Shown: piece after piece, positions 17,835 to 27,476 of the stretch
Position numbering within the stretch: the first letter of the stretch is position 1
Layout: each line of letters starts with the position of its first letter
Assembly: GCA_025463005.1 (NCBI GenBank)
Contig: JAOAPR010000187.1
Location: forward strand, 1-64,000
Direction of reading: 5' to 3'
DNA: 64,000 nucleotides
Source of the DNA: Bryobacterales bacterium
GTDB lineage: Bacteria > Acidobacteriota > Terriglobia > Bryobacterales > Bryobacteraceae
Made by a program: the position numbers and the translations under genes
The notes under the pieces: model-generated
What the model was told of the DNA's origin: nothing
Seen by the model: only the letters and a program-made list of their open reading frames with translations
Databases searched by the model: none

Positions 17835-18812
17835 CTAAGTCAGGCGGAGACCGCGGAACGAATCGATCAGCGCGAAGTTTGTCCGGACCTCGCTGATCTT
17901 TTCGCCGCGCTGCTCGATGCGGGACTCTTCGACGTTGCCCAGGCTGTCGGCGGCCATGTGGAGGTACTCGACCTTGGCCGGATCAATCCCCATGATGCGG
18001 CAGCACGTGGCGTCCACTGCCGGCAGGTCGCTTCCCATTACCAGTACGCCAGCAGGCTTGGGAGTGCCCTGAATCGGGCCATTGCCTTCCATCCCTACGA
18101 TGCCGTCCACGATGGCGAAACTGCGGTGGAAAATCCGCGTCAACTCCACGATCGACTGGGAAATTCCGATATGGTGCAGCTCATTTTTGGGCCAGCCGTA
18201 CACCGATCCCGGAACCAGGCCGAAGAAATTCTTCATTGACAGCGTGGCGCCGGCCCAATGATGGGTTTTCATCTTGGCGAGCGAAACTACCAGGTCGGCC
18301 CGCAGCGCGGCGTGGGGGAAATACATTTCGGCGCGGTCGGCGAATCCCTGGACAGGACTCACATCGTCGCGGTTCAGATCCACGAACAGATCGTCGAAAT
18401 GCGAAATGTCGCGATAGTGCGCCATCTCGACCAGCGAATAGGTGTCGCGTCGATGACCTGGACCTTCGCCGATGATGACCTCGGCGGCGCCCAGCGACCG
18501 GAACACTTCATAGGCGGCCGCGACCACCGAAACATCCGTGTTGATACAAGTGGCCGGATCGAACTCCACCAGGTTCGGCTTGAGCAGAACTTTTTTGTCG
18601 CGAACATCCAACCCGCACTCGCGAACGCCTTCAAGAATGCGTTGTGCCAGATCGGCGGAATAGGACGACGCTTTGAGCACTACGACAGGCGAGGGACCTG
18701 GAAGCGTTGGACCGGGCGATGGACGCCGCGATCGCGCACCTTCCCAGCCCGCATAGCCGGCCAGGAGTCCGGCGCCTGCCAGGGGAAAGAAATCTCGCCG
18801 GCTGATCTTCAT
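17835..18812 (-). CDS. DUF362 domain protein with Tat-type leader
   Basis: The 325-aa protein starts with a twin-arginine-like leader (MKISRRDFFPLAGAGLLAGY) and then a DUF362 domain (~residues 40-310): VLLKPNLVEFD, a GEGPGHRRDT segment, SLAKMKTHHWAGATLSMKNFFG and the closing ATCCRIMGIDPAKV. DUF362 proteins often pair with ferredoxin domains, but no CxxCxxC cluster is present. The function is unknown; the Tat leader suggests export of a folded, perhaps cofactor-bound form. Its ATG overlaps the upstream gene stop by 4 nt. Confidence 0.85.
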   Translation of the reverse strand: MKISRRDFFPLAGAGLLAGYAGWEGARSRRPSPGPTLPGPSPVVVLKASSYSADLAQRILEGVRECGLDVRDKKVLLKPNLVEFDPATCINTDVSVVAAAYEVFRSLGAAEVIIGEGPGHRRDTYSLVEMAHYRDISHFDDLFVDLNRDDVSPVQGFADRAEMYFPHAALRADLVVSLAKMKTHHWAGATLSMKNFFGLVPGSVYGWPKNELHHIGISQSIVELTRIFHRSFAIVDGIVGMEGNGPIQGTPKPAGVLVMGSDLPAVDATCCRIMGIDPAKVEYLHMAADSLGNVEESRIEQRGEKISEVRTNFALIDSFRGLRLT

Positions 18813-19690
18813 CCCATCACCTCGGTCTTGAGCAAGCCATAATTTCCATCTGAGGCGCCTAACGCTTCGAGCGCCAGGACCATCAGATCCGGCGATCCGG
18901 GCCCTTCCAAGGAGCTTGGAACATCGGGAACCGCAACCCCGTGCAGCCGCAGCGCCACAGTAATCCAGGCGCGCGCCAGGGAGGACGGCGTGTCGCGTAA
19001 CCAGTTCCTAGCCAGATCCAGAGAGCTGCCTGCTTCGGCACGGCCCTGCAGACCCAGTAGTGCCAGCGCGGTGGTTTCCGGATACGACCGCTGATCCTCG
19101 CCCAGGGTCCAGGGACTGCCGTAGTTCCAGCCTCCGTCTTTGCAGCGGACATCGAGCAGCAAGGCTTCGCCCGAGCGAACACGCTCGCGCAACTCGGTGG
19201 CAGGCAGTTGGGCGTTAGCCTGCTTGAGAGCAATCAGGGTCAGCGCAGTCGGTTCCACCCACGAAGACGTGCCTTGCTTCCAGGGCCAGCCCTTAAGGCT
19301 CAGGTTGCGGCCGGGGTCGAAGAAGCCCAGGCGCGCCAGCGCTCGCCGCCACAATTCCGACTCCGTGCCGGCAGTCTTCAGAAGGTAGGCTACGCCCTTC
19401 AGGTACGGTCCATCCAACTCGCCTCGGATGTGCGCCAGGGTCAGGCAAAGCGCCGTGCCCCAGCCCGAAATAGCCGCACCTGCGGTCGGGGGCCAGCTCC
19501 CGTCAGGAGCCTGCCAGGACTTGAGGAGCGACCAGGCTCGATCTGCCGCCGGATCGCCATGGAGCACCAGCGCACCATAGAAGGTCGGTTCCAGCCAGGA
19601 CTGCTTTCCGCGGTAATAGCTCCAGCCGCCATCGGGGTTTTGGGAGCGCCGGAGGATGTCCAGACGCACTCCCAGGTAGGAGTCAGCCAC
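18809..19690 (-). CDS. Prenyltransferase/squalene-cyclase-fold repeat protein
   Basis: The 293-aa protein has repeated alpha/alpha-toroid segments of the QW type: SQNPDGGWSYYRG near the start, QAPDGSWPP near residue 60, and KDGGWNYGSPW near 185. Such toroids occur in squalene-hopene cyclases and protein prenyltransferases, but the length is half of a cyclase and no DxDD catalytic motif is seen, so enzymatic activity is doubtful. It starts at GTG and overlaps the DUF362 gene by 4 nt, giving a probable three-gene unit with tpiA. No signal peptide is apparent. Confidence 0.75.
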   Translation of the reverse strand: MADSYLGVRLDILRRSQNPDGGWSYYRGKQSWLEPTFYGALVLHGDPAADRAWSLLKSWQAPDGSWPPTAGAAISGWGTALCLTLAHIRGELDGPYLKGVAYLLKTAGTESELWRRALARLGFFDPGRNLSLKGWPWKQGTSSWVEPTALTLIALKQANAQLPATELRERVRSGEALLLDVRCKDGGWNYGSPWTLGEDQRSYPETTALALLGLQGRAEAGSSLDLARNWLRDTPSSLARAWITVALRLHGVAVPDVPSSLEGPGSPDLMVLALEALGASDGNYGLLKTEVMG

Positions 19691-19847
19691 GGGTATGGAT
19701 CGGCGAACTTAGCCCTAAGCGTTAGATCTAAGGGGGGTTCTGGTACTATTAAGGCCGCCAGATGCCTGTACTGGCTAGAACGTTCTATTTACCGGCCTCG
19801 GTGGTTTATCCTAGAGTCGATTCAGGGAAACGCGAGGACCAGACTAA

Positions 19848-20132
19848 GTGAATCAGCTCCTGCTTCAGTATTCTTACCTACAGGTGTTGGACCTGCTCAC
19901 GACGCTGGCGTTTTTGCTGCATGGCGTCCGGGAGGGTAACCCCTTGGTTCGCATGATGATGCACGTTACAGCCAATCCCTTGAGCGGTCTGTTGGCGGTG
20001 AAGCTGGTAGCGGTGGCCCTGGGACTCTATTGCTGGAAAGTAGGACGGGGGCGCCTGCTGGCCCGGATAAACATTGCGTTTGCCTTGATCGTGGCGTGGA
20101 ACCTGGCAGCCCTGATCATGGCGGCTGCCTAA
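19848..20132 (+). CDS. Small integral membrane protein (DUF5658-like)
   Basis: The 94-aa product has three hydrophobic segments (~residues 9-24, 43-62, 72-92) and the sequence YLQVLDLLTTLAFL followed by GNPLV, a pattern I recognise from DUF5658-type proteins. It starts with GTG, and the gene tail overlaps the convergent DHS-like gene stop by 4 nt. Function unknown. Confidence 0.7.
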   Translation: MNQLLLQYSYLQVLDLLTTLAFLLHGVREGNPLVRMMMHVTANPLSGLLAVKLVAVALGLYCWKVGRGRLLARINIAFALIVAWNLAALIMAAA

Positions 20133-21379
20133 GATTGACGCGCTAGCGCGTATTCGAGCGATTGCAGCAGCCATTCCCGGTTGGTTTTTACGTCCGAGGT
20201 CAGGCGGCTAACCAGTTCCTCCCGCATTTCGTATAGCCGATAGCCTTGGCGCGGGCGCAGATAGCCCCGAGCCCTCGGTTCCCTCTGGAACAGCTCCTCT
20301 TCACCCAGCTCGGCTGCCAGCCGCTCATAGCGGCGGCGGTTGTCGAGCAGCGCCTTGACCAGGAACGGCATCACCGTCGAATAATCCGCCTGCATGCTTT
20401 CGGTGCCGTGCTGATAGGTGTCTTTGTCCACCTTTCCCCAGGTGACAGCTTCGCCCGGGGGGCACGAGGACAGCGACCCATCGGTCACCGGCGCGCTGAC
20501 GATCTGGACGTCGAAATTGTAGCCGCGGACATTCGGCAGGCCCAGCACCTGCCCCAGCGCTGGCTCCGGCTGCAGATTGTAGTTTTTGGGCACGCCGCCG
20601 CCGAGGATCAGGGTCCCCAGTGCGTTGGGCGGGTTATCGAACAACCCCCAGCGATGATAGGCGCAGGCCTCGTAGACCTCCGCGTGCAGGTCGAGATCGA
20701 ACCTGTACGAATCGATCAGGCCGGCCTGGTTCATGGCCCACAGCTTCATCGAGTTCAGAAAAATACTGCCATCAGAGGGCGCGCCCACGAAGATTGGAAG
20801 GGCCAGGCGGTGACAAGTGGAGAGAAGGCCTGGCTGGACGTGATTCAGGCGTTCCTGCTCGGCGTAAAATGCCCCCAGGCGATAGCGCAGCTCGGTCCCT
20901 GTCATACGACGTTGGAATTCGGGGCGCAGCAGGACCGCCGAAAGGAACTTGTCCTGATCGAGGAGCACGTCCTCGTTAAAGGCCATGTCGGTGACGCGGA
21001 TGGTGCGCTCATCGCGCAACGCGCCGTCGTCGCCCCAGATCGGGACTTCGAATACGGGACCGTCGCGGTGCGCATCCAGGCTGCGGTGGCCGTCGTGGTA
21101 GCAAACGGCATCGGTTGTAGAAAGATAGGCGATCCAGCCCGCTTCGAGCAGCGGGATCAGCCAGGCTTGATGCTGGCCGCTGACGGTGACGGGTCCGGAA
21201 ATGGCGAGCGTGAGCGGGCAGCCCATCCCGATAGCCCGATCGAGGATCGTATAAATCCGCCGGAGAAAGGCTCCACCGAACGCAGGGAAGCAGTGCGTAA
21301 TGAGCTCGTCGAGCGTTTCGCACTCGTCGACACGGCGGACGCGGACCTGGGATCGGTCGTGCTTTGAAAAATCTTGCAT
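20129..21379 (-). CDS. Deoxyhypusine synthase family protein
   Basis: The 416-aa protein shows hallmarks of the DHS fold: LAISGPVTVSGQ in the N-terminal third, LILGGGVPKNYNLQ near residues 265-280, and TWGKV with Lys316 in the position of the catalytic lysine that forms the imine intermediate in eukaryotic DHS. Bacteria have no hypusine, and bacterial members of the family act on polyamines (homospermidine-synthase-like) or are uncharacterised. I therefore infer an NAD-dependent aminobutyl transfer on spermidine or putrescine, not protein modification. The gene stands alone, with YceH 12 nt upstream on the same strand. Confidence 0.85.
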   Translation of the reverse strand: MQDFSKHDRSQVRVRRVDECETLDELITHCFPAFGGAFLRRIYTILDRAIGMGCPLTLAISGPVTVSGQHQAWLIPLLEAGWIAYLSTTDAVCYHDGHRSLDAHRDGPVFEVPIWGDDGALRDERTIRVTDMAFNEDVLLDQDKFLSAVLLRPEFQRRMTGTELRYRLGAFYAEQERLNHVQPGLLSTCHRLALPIFVGAPSDGSIFLNSMKLWAMNQAGLIDSYRFDLDLHAEVYEACAYHRWGLFDNPPNALGTLILGGGVPKNYNLQPEPALGQVLGLPNVRGYNFDVQIVSAPVTDGSLSSCPPGEAVTWGKVDKDTYQHGTESMQADYSTVMPFLVKALLDNRRRYERLAAELGEEELFQREPRARGYLRPRQGYRLYEMREELVSRLTSDVKTNREWLLQSLEYALARQS

Positions 21380-21391
21380 GTAAATTTGATC

Positions 21392-22027
21392 TTACTCAAA
21401 TTGCCGGCGAAAGCTCTCCAACTGGCGCTTGAGCTCGTCGATCTCGCGCTCGAGCGCGGCAACCCGGCCTTCGATATTGGAACGCGGGGCAGCGGATTCC
21501 GGCTCGTCCACAGCGGCGCTACTCGCCTCGTCTGTTCCGCTCCAGAGGTGCATCCAGCGGCCGCGGCTGGCAGGAGCAGCGAGCGGTTCCGGCTCGCGCG
21601 CAGCCAGTGCCTCGAGGACGCGCTCGACCTCTTCCAGATCCGGGAACGGATGCATGCGTTCGGTGCGCCCGCGCAGCTCACCGACAGTCTGGGGTCCGCG
21701 GAGCATCAGCACGCACAGAAGCGCCAGCTCGCGGCGGCCCAGATTCAGAGTTTCGCCCAGGCGGTGTGCATATTTTTCGACGCGATGGCCCGCACCGCTG
21801 ACTTTCAGGATGAGCTGCTTCTGCCGCAGGAGGTCCAGGCCCTGGGCGACGGTGTTTTCATCGTAATTCACCACCGGGTCGCGGCTGGATTTCTGGTTAC
21901 AGGCGTTCTGCAGCGCGTTGAGCGTCAGGGGGTAATATTCCGGCGTGGTCAGATCCTTTTCGAGCAGTGCGCCGAGCACGCGCACTTCGATGGGGTGCAG
22001 AGGTTCCACCTTGCTATGATCGCGCAC
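21392..22027 (-). CDS. yceH: YceH/DUF480 family protein
   Basis: The 211-aa protein has the DUF480 signature in its first 120 residues: RVLGALLEKDLTTPEYYPLT, NACNQKSSRDPV, then LLCVLMLRGPQTVGELR. The domain is two winged-helix units. The C-terminus (~residues 180-211) is a Glu/Arg-rich coiled coil (LEREIDELKRQLESFR). The biological role is not established. GTG at 22027 is the chosen start because the conserved region begins about ten residues later. Confidence 0.9.
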   Translation of the reverse strand: MRDHSKVEPLHPIEVRVLGALLEKDLTTPEYYPLTLNALQNACNQKSSRDPVVNYDENTVAQGLDLLRQKQLILKVSGAGHRVEKYAHRLGETLNLGRRELALLCVLMLRGPQTVGELRGRTERMHPFPDLEEVERVLEALAAREPEPLAAPASRGRWMHLWSGTDEASSAAVDEPESAAPRSNIEGRVAALEREIDELKRQLESFRRQFE

Positions 22028-22116
22028 TCATCGCCGCTTGCATCTAAAGTCCCTGAAACGTTCTATGGCCCGCACGAATCAGTTTTGTGAGGCATCGACA
22101 GGCCAAGGATTTGCAT

Positions 22117-22518
22117 ATGAACCCTATTGAACTCCTGGTGGTCGACGACAATGCGGCGGAAACGCTTCTGCTTTTGTACGCGCTGGAGGATTGCAAGAGG
22201 CCCGTCAAATTCCACTTCGCCAAGGACGGCACAGAGGCCCTCCAGATGTTGAGCGAAAGGGCGTTCGACCTGGTCATTCTGGATCTGAATCTCCCCGGGC
22301 TCTCGGGCTACGACGTGCTTGAACAGTGCGATCCGACCCGGATACCCGTGGTCGTCTTCAGTGTGTCGTCAAACGAAGCGGATGCGCAGCGCGCCCTACA
22401 ACTCGGAGCGCGCGAGTTCGTACACAAGCCGGACGGACTACAGGGCTATAAAGAAGCCGTGCTCCACATGATCGACAAGTGGGGGCCCGACAAGGGCAGC
22501 AAGTCAGCCCGCGTCTAA
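22117..22518 (+). CDS. Single-domain response regulator (Rcp1-like)
   Basis: The 133-aa protein is a lone receiver domain. It has the acidic pair D10-D11, phosphoacceptor D56 in LVILDLNLPG, the Ser/Thr switch in VVFSVSS and the conserved Lys in VHKPDG. No output domain is present, so it probably acts by protein contact, often with phytochrome-type or hybrid kinases. I chose the ATG at 22117, which has AAGGA 7 nt upstream, over a GTG at 22087. No kinase gene is adjacent. Confidence 0.9.
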   Translation: MNPIELLVVDDNAAETLLLLYALEDCKRPVKFHFAKDGTEALQMLSERAFDLVILDLNLPGLSGYDVLEQCDPTRIPVVVFSVSSNEADAQRALQLGAREFVHKPDGLQGYKEAVLHMIDKWGPDKGSKSARV

Positions 22519-22570
22519 CGAACTCCCCTTAAAACCGGCGCCGCAAAAGCGGGGGGTATATTGAAAGTGT

Positions 22571-23677
22571 ATGGCCCTGGTTCCTCCGTATATTGCCGCG
22601 CTGAAGTCGTACACACCCGGGCGGAACATCGCCGAAGTCCAGCGGGCGTACGGCCTCAAACGCGTGGCCGGACTGGCTTCGAACGAAAATCCCCTGGGGC
22701 CATCGCCGCTCGCGCTTCAGGCGATTCACAACAACCTTACCGATCTGCATCACTACCCGAATAGCGGCCTGGATCTGCGCGAACGGCTGGCGACGGAATA
22801 CGATCTGAAGGTCGCAAACGTGATCGCCGGCAGCGGGTCGGACAGCATCATGTCGGACATTATCCGGGCTTTCCTCGGCGACCAGGACGAGGTTCTCACC
22901 ACCGAAGCGGCCTTCGGAGGATTTCAGGTGCTGGCCCATTCCCGCGGCGTGGCGTATCGGACGGTGCCGTACAGCAACTGGCACTACGATCTCAGGAATC
23001 TGGCCGCATCCATCACCGAGAACACCAAGATCATCTACCTGGCGAACCCCAACAATCCGACAGGGACAATCTTCACTCGCCAGGAATTCGACGCGTTCTA
23101 CCACCACGTCCCGGAGCGCGTTCTGATCATTCTGGACGAGGCTTATTTCGACTATGCCCGCGACAATCCGCGTTATCCGGATTCGATGCACTATCGCTAT
23201 GACAACGTCATCACGCTGCGGACGTTTTCGAAGGTGTACGGGCTGGCGGGGCTCCGCATCGGCTACGGTTTCGCCCACGAGGATCTGATTGCCGAGCTGC
23301 TAAAAGTAAAGCTGCCATTCGAGCCGAGCACGCCGTCGCAGGCCGGGGCGATCGCCGCTCTCGATGACAAGGAGTGGCTGCATCGGTCGCTGGAGCTGAA
23401 CGCACGCGGCTTGCGGCGGCTGACGAAGACGCTGGGCGAGCTGGGATTGCAGGTGGTCCCCTCCGAAGCGAACTTCGTGCTGGTACCGCTCGAAACACGG
23501 GAGGCGGCCAAGGATCTGGTTGAGCAGCTCCTGCGGCGCGGCGTGATTATTCGCCCGATGGAATCGTGGGGGCTGCCGCAGTGCGTGCGGATTTCGACGG
23601 GAACGGACGAAGACCTTCAGATGCTGTTCGACGCGATCAAAGAGGTAAGACAGGCGATCTTGTCGCCTGTCAAATAG
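22571..23677 (+). CDS. hisC: Histidinol-phosphate aminotransferase
   Basis: A PLP aminotransferase of 368 aa converting imidazole-acetol phosphate to histidinol phosphate. Motifs: ASNENPLGPSP near residue 37, YPNSGLDLRERLA near 60, NPNNPTGT near 158, DEAYFDY near 188, and the Schiff-base Lys221 in TFSKVYGLAGLRIGYG. The Tyr in the YPxx segment and the basic C-terminal RISTGTDED fit HisC better than other class II aminotransferases, although aromatic amino acid transamination cannot be excluded. No other his gene is nearby. Confidence 0.92.
   Translation: MALVPPYIAALKSYTPGRNIAEVQRAYGLKRVAGLASNENPLGPSPLALQAIHNNLTDLHHYPNSGLDLRERLATEYDLKVANVIAGSGSDSIMSDIIRAFLGDQDEVLTTEAAFGGFQVLAHSRGVAYRTVPYSNWHYDLRNLAASITENTKIIYLANPNNPTGTIFTRQEFDAFYHHVPERVLIILDEAYFDYARDNPRYPDSMHYRYDNVITLRTFSKVYGLAGLRIGYGFAHEDLIAELLKVKLPFEPSTPSQAGAIAALDDKEWLHRSLELNARGLRRLTKTLGELGLQVVPSEANFVLVPLETREAAKDLVEQLLRRGVIIRPMESWGLPQCVRISTGTDEDLQMLFDAIKEVRQAILSPVK
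23649..23671 (-). terminator. Hairpin at the end of the respiratory operon, candidate terminator
   Basis: A perfect 9-bp stem (GACAGGCGA / TCGCCTGTC) with a 5-nt loop lies in the last codons of hisC and just after the minus-strand subunit IV stop. On the minus strand it is followed by TTACCTCTTT, a weak T tail, so it could end the oxidase operon. It lacks a proper T run on the plus strand. Confidence 0.45.
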
Positions 23678-23681
23678 AAAA

Positions 23682-24104
23682 TTATTTGTGCTCTTCGGGG
23701 GCGGCTGGCGGCGGGGTCAGCGGCTGCGGAGGAGCAGCCTTCAGCGGATTCATTGTGTCCGGTACCGGCGTGGCATTCTGCATCGGCGCCATGTTCGCGG
23801 GCTGCAGGTGGTCGCGGGTGGTGACGTCGAGGAAGTCGAACATCAGGAAAACACCCAAGAACAGAAACCCGGCGATGGCGATGATCGCATTGACCGGCTT
23901 ATCCCACACCAAGTGCATGAAGAACAGCGCCACCAGTATGGCTTTCACAGTGGCGATGGCCAGAGCGATGACGACGTTGGCGGAGCCGAAATTGAAAGAG
24001 GCCGCGGCCACCGTAATCACCGTCAGAAACAACAGTGCGAACAGATTGGCGGTATAGATCTTCGGACCGCCGTGATGCGCGTGGGATTCAGTATGAGAGC
24101 TCAT
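23682..24104 (-). CDS. Cytochrome c oxidase subunit IV family protein
   Basis: The 140-aa protein has three transmembrane segments (~residues 18-37, 44-64 with the family pattern VKAILVALFFMHL, and 70-92) and a C-terminal Pro/Ala-rich tail. It is the small prokaryotic subunit IV (CtaF/CyoD-like) that stabilises the heme-copper oxidase. It is the last gene of the operon and its start overlaps the ctaE stop by 4 nt. Confidence 0.9.
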   Translation of the reverse strand: MSSHTESHAHHGGPKIYTANLFALLFLTVITVAAASFNFGSANVVIALAIATVKAILVALFFMHLVWDKPVNAIIAIAGFLFLGVFLMFDFLDVTTRDHLQPANMAPMQNATPVPDTMNPLKAAPPQPLTPPPAAPEEHK

Positions 24105-24820
24105 GAGATCAGGTAGTACAAGGGGAATAGATAAATCCAGATCATGTCGACGATGTGCCAGTACAAGCCCACCAGGTCAACCGGAGTATAGTAGGCGCTG
24201 GTGAAATCACCGCGCTTGGCACGCACCACCAGCCAACCCAGCAGCCCGATGCCCACCAGCACGTGGATTCCATGGAGGCCGGTCATCATGAAATAGAACG
24301 AGAAGAACGTGGCGTATCCGTGGGTACCTTTGATGATGTCTTCGGCTTGATGCTTGTAGAAGATGCCGGGCAGCAGGCCGTCGTGGAACTTGTGTTCATA
24401 CTCGACATACTTCACGCCCAGGAAGACGCAGGCCAGCAGGATGGTGATCACCAGGTAGCGGATCAATTTCTTCCGCTGATCGGTCTGCGCTGCATTCACG
24501 CCCATGACCATGGTCCAGCTTGAAACCAGCAGCACAATGGTGTTGAACGCGCCGTAGAGCGGAAAGAGCTTGCCGGAGATCACCTGCTTCAGATGCTCAT
24601 GGGCCTCGATGAATTCGCGTGGATAGCGTTGCTGCATCAGGCCGAAGCCTACGAACAGGCCGCCGAACAGCAGGATTTCGGTAACCAGGAACAGCCACAT
24701 ACCCAGCTTGCTGGTATCGAACTGCTGCTCCATCGTGGCGAAGTGATGCTGATGGTACGGGTTGTGCTCATGATCCCCGTGCCCGCCGTGCGGCTGAACT
24801 TCAGTTGACGTAGTACTCAT
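24101..24820 (-). CDS. ctaE: Cytochrome c oxidase subunit III
   Basis: The 239-aa protein has a His-rich N-terminus and then about five to six transmembrane helices, with the subunit III pattern KLGMWLFLVTEILLFGGLF near residue 40, TGLHGIHVLVGI near 160 and the terminal DLVGLYWHIVDMIWIYLFPL. It is shorter than the mitochondrial seven-helix form, as usual in bacterial caa3 oxidases. Its start overlaps the ctaD stop. Confidence 0.95.
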   Translation of the reverse strand: MSTTSTEVQPHGGHGDHEHNPYHQHHFATMEQQFDTSKLGMWLFLVTEILLFGGLFVGFGLMQQRYPREFIEAHEHLKQVISGKLFPLYGAFNTIVLLVSSWTMVMGVNAAQTDQRKKLIRYLVITILLACVFLGVKYVEYEHKFHDGLLPGIFYKHQAEDIIKGTHGYATFFSFYFMMTGLHGIHVLVGIGLLGWLVVRAKRGDFTSAYYTPVDLVGLYWHIVDMIWIYLFPLYYLIS

Positions 24821-26469
24821 TAGTGGGCAACCGTCCTGGGCCGGTAATCGTACGGCTCATGCTCGAGGACCGGCGTGTCTTCGAAGTTGTGGGTGATGGG
24901 CGGCGAGGACGTCTGCCACTCCATCGTAGTGCCGCCCCACGGATTATCCGGGGCATCTGCAGGCTTGCGGAGCGATGCCAACAGATAAGCCGCGGTCGTG
25001 AACAGGCTGAGCCCGATGATCCAGGACCCGACCGTCGAAAACGCGTGTAGCGGCTGGAACTGATCGAGGTAATTGTAATACCGGCGCGGCATTCCGCGGC
25101 TGCCCAGGATAAATTGCGGCAGGAACGTCGCGTTGAAACCGATGAACCACAGGACCGCGGCCACGCGTCCCCATTTCTCGGAGGGCATCCGTCCGGTCAT
25201 CTTTGGCCACCAGTAGTGTAATCCGCCGATGAACGCCGTCACGGTCGACCCCATCATCACGTAGTGGAAATGCGCCACCACGAAGTAGGTATCGGTCAAG
25301 TGGATGTCGGTCGACAAGGTACCCAGGAAGATACCGGTCAGGCCGCCGATGGCGAACAGCATCAGGAAGGAAATGGCATACAGCATCGGCGTTTCTAGGC
25401 TGATGTTGCCCTTGTACATCGTCGTGAGCCAGTTGAAGACCTTGACGCCCGAGGGGATCGCGACCAGGAAGGTCAACGCCGAGAAGACCACGGTCGCCAG
25501 TTGGGACTGGCCCGCGACGAACATGTGGTGCCCCCACACGATGAAGCTCAGCAGGGCGAGCGACACGCTCGAATAAGCAATGGCGCGATAGCCGAAAATG
25601 GTCTTGCGCGAAAACGTCGGAATCAGTTCGCTGATGATCGCCATCCCAGGCAGAATCATGATGTAGACCGCGGGATGCGAATAGAACCAGAAGAAGTGTT
25701 GGAACAGCACCGGATCGCCGCCGATACGCGAATCGAAAATGCCGATCTGGAAGACGCGTTCGAGCATCAGTAGGACCAGCGTAATTCCCAGTACCGGGGT
25801 CGCCAAAACCTGAATGACGGCGGTGGAATACATGCCCCACACGAACAGAGGCATGTCGAACCACCCCATACCGGGGGCCCGCAGCTTATGTACGGTCGCG
25901 ATGAAGTTGAGTCCGGTGAAAATCGAGGAAAACCCCAGAACGAAAACCGCGGCCGTCATCAACGTGACCGTACCGGAAGTCGTGGTGCTATAGGGCGTAT
26001 AGAAGGTCCAACCGGTATCGACTGCCCCAATGATCATCGAGGCAACGGCCATGACCGCGCCGACGATCCAGAGATAGAAGCTCGCCAGGTTCAACCGTGG
26101 AAACGCCACATCCTTGGCACCGAGCATAAGGGGAAGCACGAAGTTGGTAAGAGAGCCGGGGATAGAGGGGATGATGAACAGGAACACCATGATCGCGCCG
26201 TGCAGTGTGAAGAAACGATTGTAAGTTTCGGCGGTGACCTGCAGGCCGAACAGCTTGTGCTGGGGGGTCAACAAAGTTAGGCGGACCAGAAGCGCGAAAA
26301 TACCGCCCAGGAGAAAGGCGGTAAGCGTGGCGACCAAGTACATGATTCCGATGCGCTTATGGTCGACCGTGGTCATCCAGCTCCAGATGCCCTTGGTTTC
26401 GTTCAGGTAATTCTTTCGAGGGCGCGGGCGATCCCCGATTCGCGCGCCGCTTGTAAGTACCGGTTCCAT
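24820..26469 (-). CDS. ctaD: Cytochrome c oxidase subunit I (A2-type heme-copper oxygen reductase)
   Basis: The 549-aa catalytic subunit has 12 predicted helices. Ligands include the low-spin heme His in [11 protein letters not shown], CuB ligands in YSHPAVYI and WGHHMF, and the heme a/a3 His pair in [11 protein letters not shown]. The helix VI motif reads YSHPAVYI: the Glu of the A1-type GHPEVYI is absent and the Tyr-Ser pair is present, the hallmark of A2-type oxidases. The C-terminal ~30 residues are polar and cytoplasmic. It is the proton-pumping terminal step to O2. Confidence 0.97.
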   Translation of the reverse strand: MEPVLTSGARIGDRPRPRKNYLNETKGIWSWMTTVDHKRIGIMYLVATLTAFLLGGIFALLVRLTLLTPQHKLFGLQVTAETYNRFFTLHGAIMVFLFIIPSIPGSLTNFVLPLMLGAKDVAFPRLNLASFYLWIVGAVMAVASMIIGAVDTGWTFYTPYSTTTSGTVTLMTAAVFVLGFSSIFTGLNFIATVHKLRAPGMGWFDMPLFVWGMYSTAVIQVLATPVLGITLVLLMLERVFQIGIFDSRIGGDPVLFQHFFWFYSHPAVYIMILPGMAIISELIPTFSRKTIFGYRAIAYSSVSLALLSFIVWGHHMFVAGQSQLATVVFSALTFLVAIPSGVKVFNWLTTMYKGNISLETPMLYAISFLMLFAIGGLTGIFLGTLSTDIHLTDTYFVVAHFHYVMMGSTVTAFIGGLHYWWPKMTGRMPSEKWGRVAAVLWFIGFNATFLPQFILGSRGMPRRYYNYLDQFQPLHAFSTVGSWIIGLSLFTTAAYLLASLRKPADAPDNPWGGTTMEWQTSSPPITHNFEDTPVLEHEPYDYRPRTVAH

Positions 26470-26490
26470 AATTGGCTTTACCTCATTCTC

Positions 26491-27453
26491 CTACTTCAAC
26501 GACTCGATGTATGCGACCAGTCCATTGACCTGATTCGGCTTCAACAGACCCTGGAACGTGGGCATAATCGGATCGTAGCCCTGCACGATTTTAGCCTGCG
26601 GGTTCATCATCGATTCCCGAATATAATTCTCATCCGCCAGGACTGACGTGCCGTTGTTTAACGGCACCATCGAACCATAGACACCTTTCCAACTGGGGCC
26701 CTTGCTCTTAGTCCCGTCGACGGTATGGCAGGAATTGCAGCCGACGCGCTCATACGTGATCTTGCCCCAATCCGCCGGCGTCTTCTTGGGATCTTTTCCG
26801 TTGAAATAATCCTCCCACTCAGTGCCGCCCGTTTCCATCCACTTGGCGAAATCGGCATCGGTGTCGACGGTCAGTTTGCCCTTCATGCCGGAATGATCCT
26901 TACCGCAGTATTCGGCGCAAGTGAAACTGTGCTCGCCGAGCACCGTCGGCGTGAACCAGATTTGGGTATAGCGGCCGGGAATAATGTCATGCTTGACGCG
27001 CATGTCGGGGACGTAGAAATCGTGAAGCACGTCCTCGCTAGTCATCGTGAACTTCACCGGCTTATTCACGGGAACGTGAATATCGTTGATGGTGCGCGAC
27101 TGATCCGGATATTCGAACTGCCACAGCCACTGCTTGGCGGTGACCGAGATTTCCATGGCCTCGCCCGGAGCGACGGCGTACTTCATCCAGCCGTTCAGGC
27201 CCCAAAAGAAGATTCCGATGCACAGGATCAGCGGCCCCACGCTCCACAGCACTTCGAGGGTGGTGTTGTGGGTCTGATGCGGCGTCACGCGTCCGAGCTT
27301 ATAGCGGTAGCGCCACGGGAAATAAACCGAGGGGATCGCGATCATCAAAAACAGGACGACGCTCAGCCAGAACAGCGACATGTAGACGAAGTCGATCTCT
27401 TTGGCGAATGCAGAGCCCTGCGGGGGCATCATCCATGCGCGAAGCCAGTCCAT
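26491..27453 (-). CDS. ctaC: Cytochrome c oxidase subunit II fused to cytochrome c
   Basis: The 320-aa protein has two N-terminal membrane helices (~residues 25-45 and 75-95), a cupredoxin domain with the CuA site CAEYCGKDHSGM near residue 185, and a C-terminal cytochrome c domain with CNSCH near residue 240 and a Met ligand region (YDPIMPTF). The fused heme makes this a caa3-type oxidase that can take electrons directly from ACIII. The SCO copper chaperone gene just upstream fits CuA assembly. Confidence 0.95.
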   Translation of the reverse strand: MDWLRAWMMPPQGSAFAKEIDFVYMSLFWLSVVLFLMIAIPSVYFPWRYRYKLGRVTPHQTHNTTLEVLWSVGPLILCIGIFFWGLNGWMKYAVAPGEAMEISVTAKQWLWQFEYPDQSRTINDIHVPVNKPVKFTMTSEDVLHDFYVPDMRVKHDIIPGRYTQIWFTPTVLGEHSFTCAEYCGKDHSGMKGKLTVDTDADFAKWMETGGTEWEDYFNGKDPKKTPADWGKITYERVGCNSCHTVDGTKSKGPSWKGVYGSMVPLNNGTSVLADENYIRESMMNPQAKIVQGYDPIMPTFQGLLKPNQVNGLVAYIESLK

Positions 27454-27476
27454 TAATTACTTCCCCTCCCCGATGC

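Noticed and set aside
20246-21367. A 373-codon plus-strand frame
   Set aside because: Antisense to the DHS-family gene, whose active-site Lys and GGGVPKN loop are in the minus-strand frame.
22087-22116. GTG start giving a longer response regulator
   Set aside because: The ATG at 22117 has AAGGA at proper spacing and the receiver domain begins right after it.
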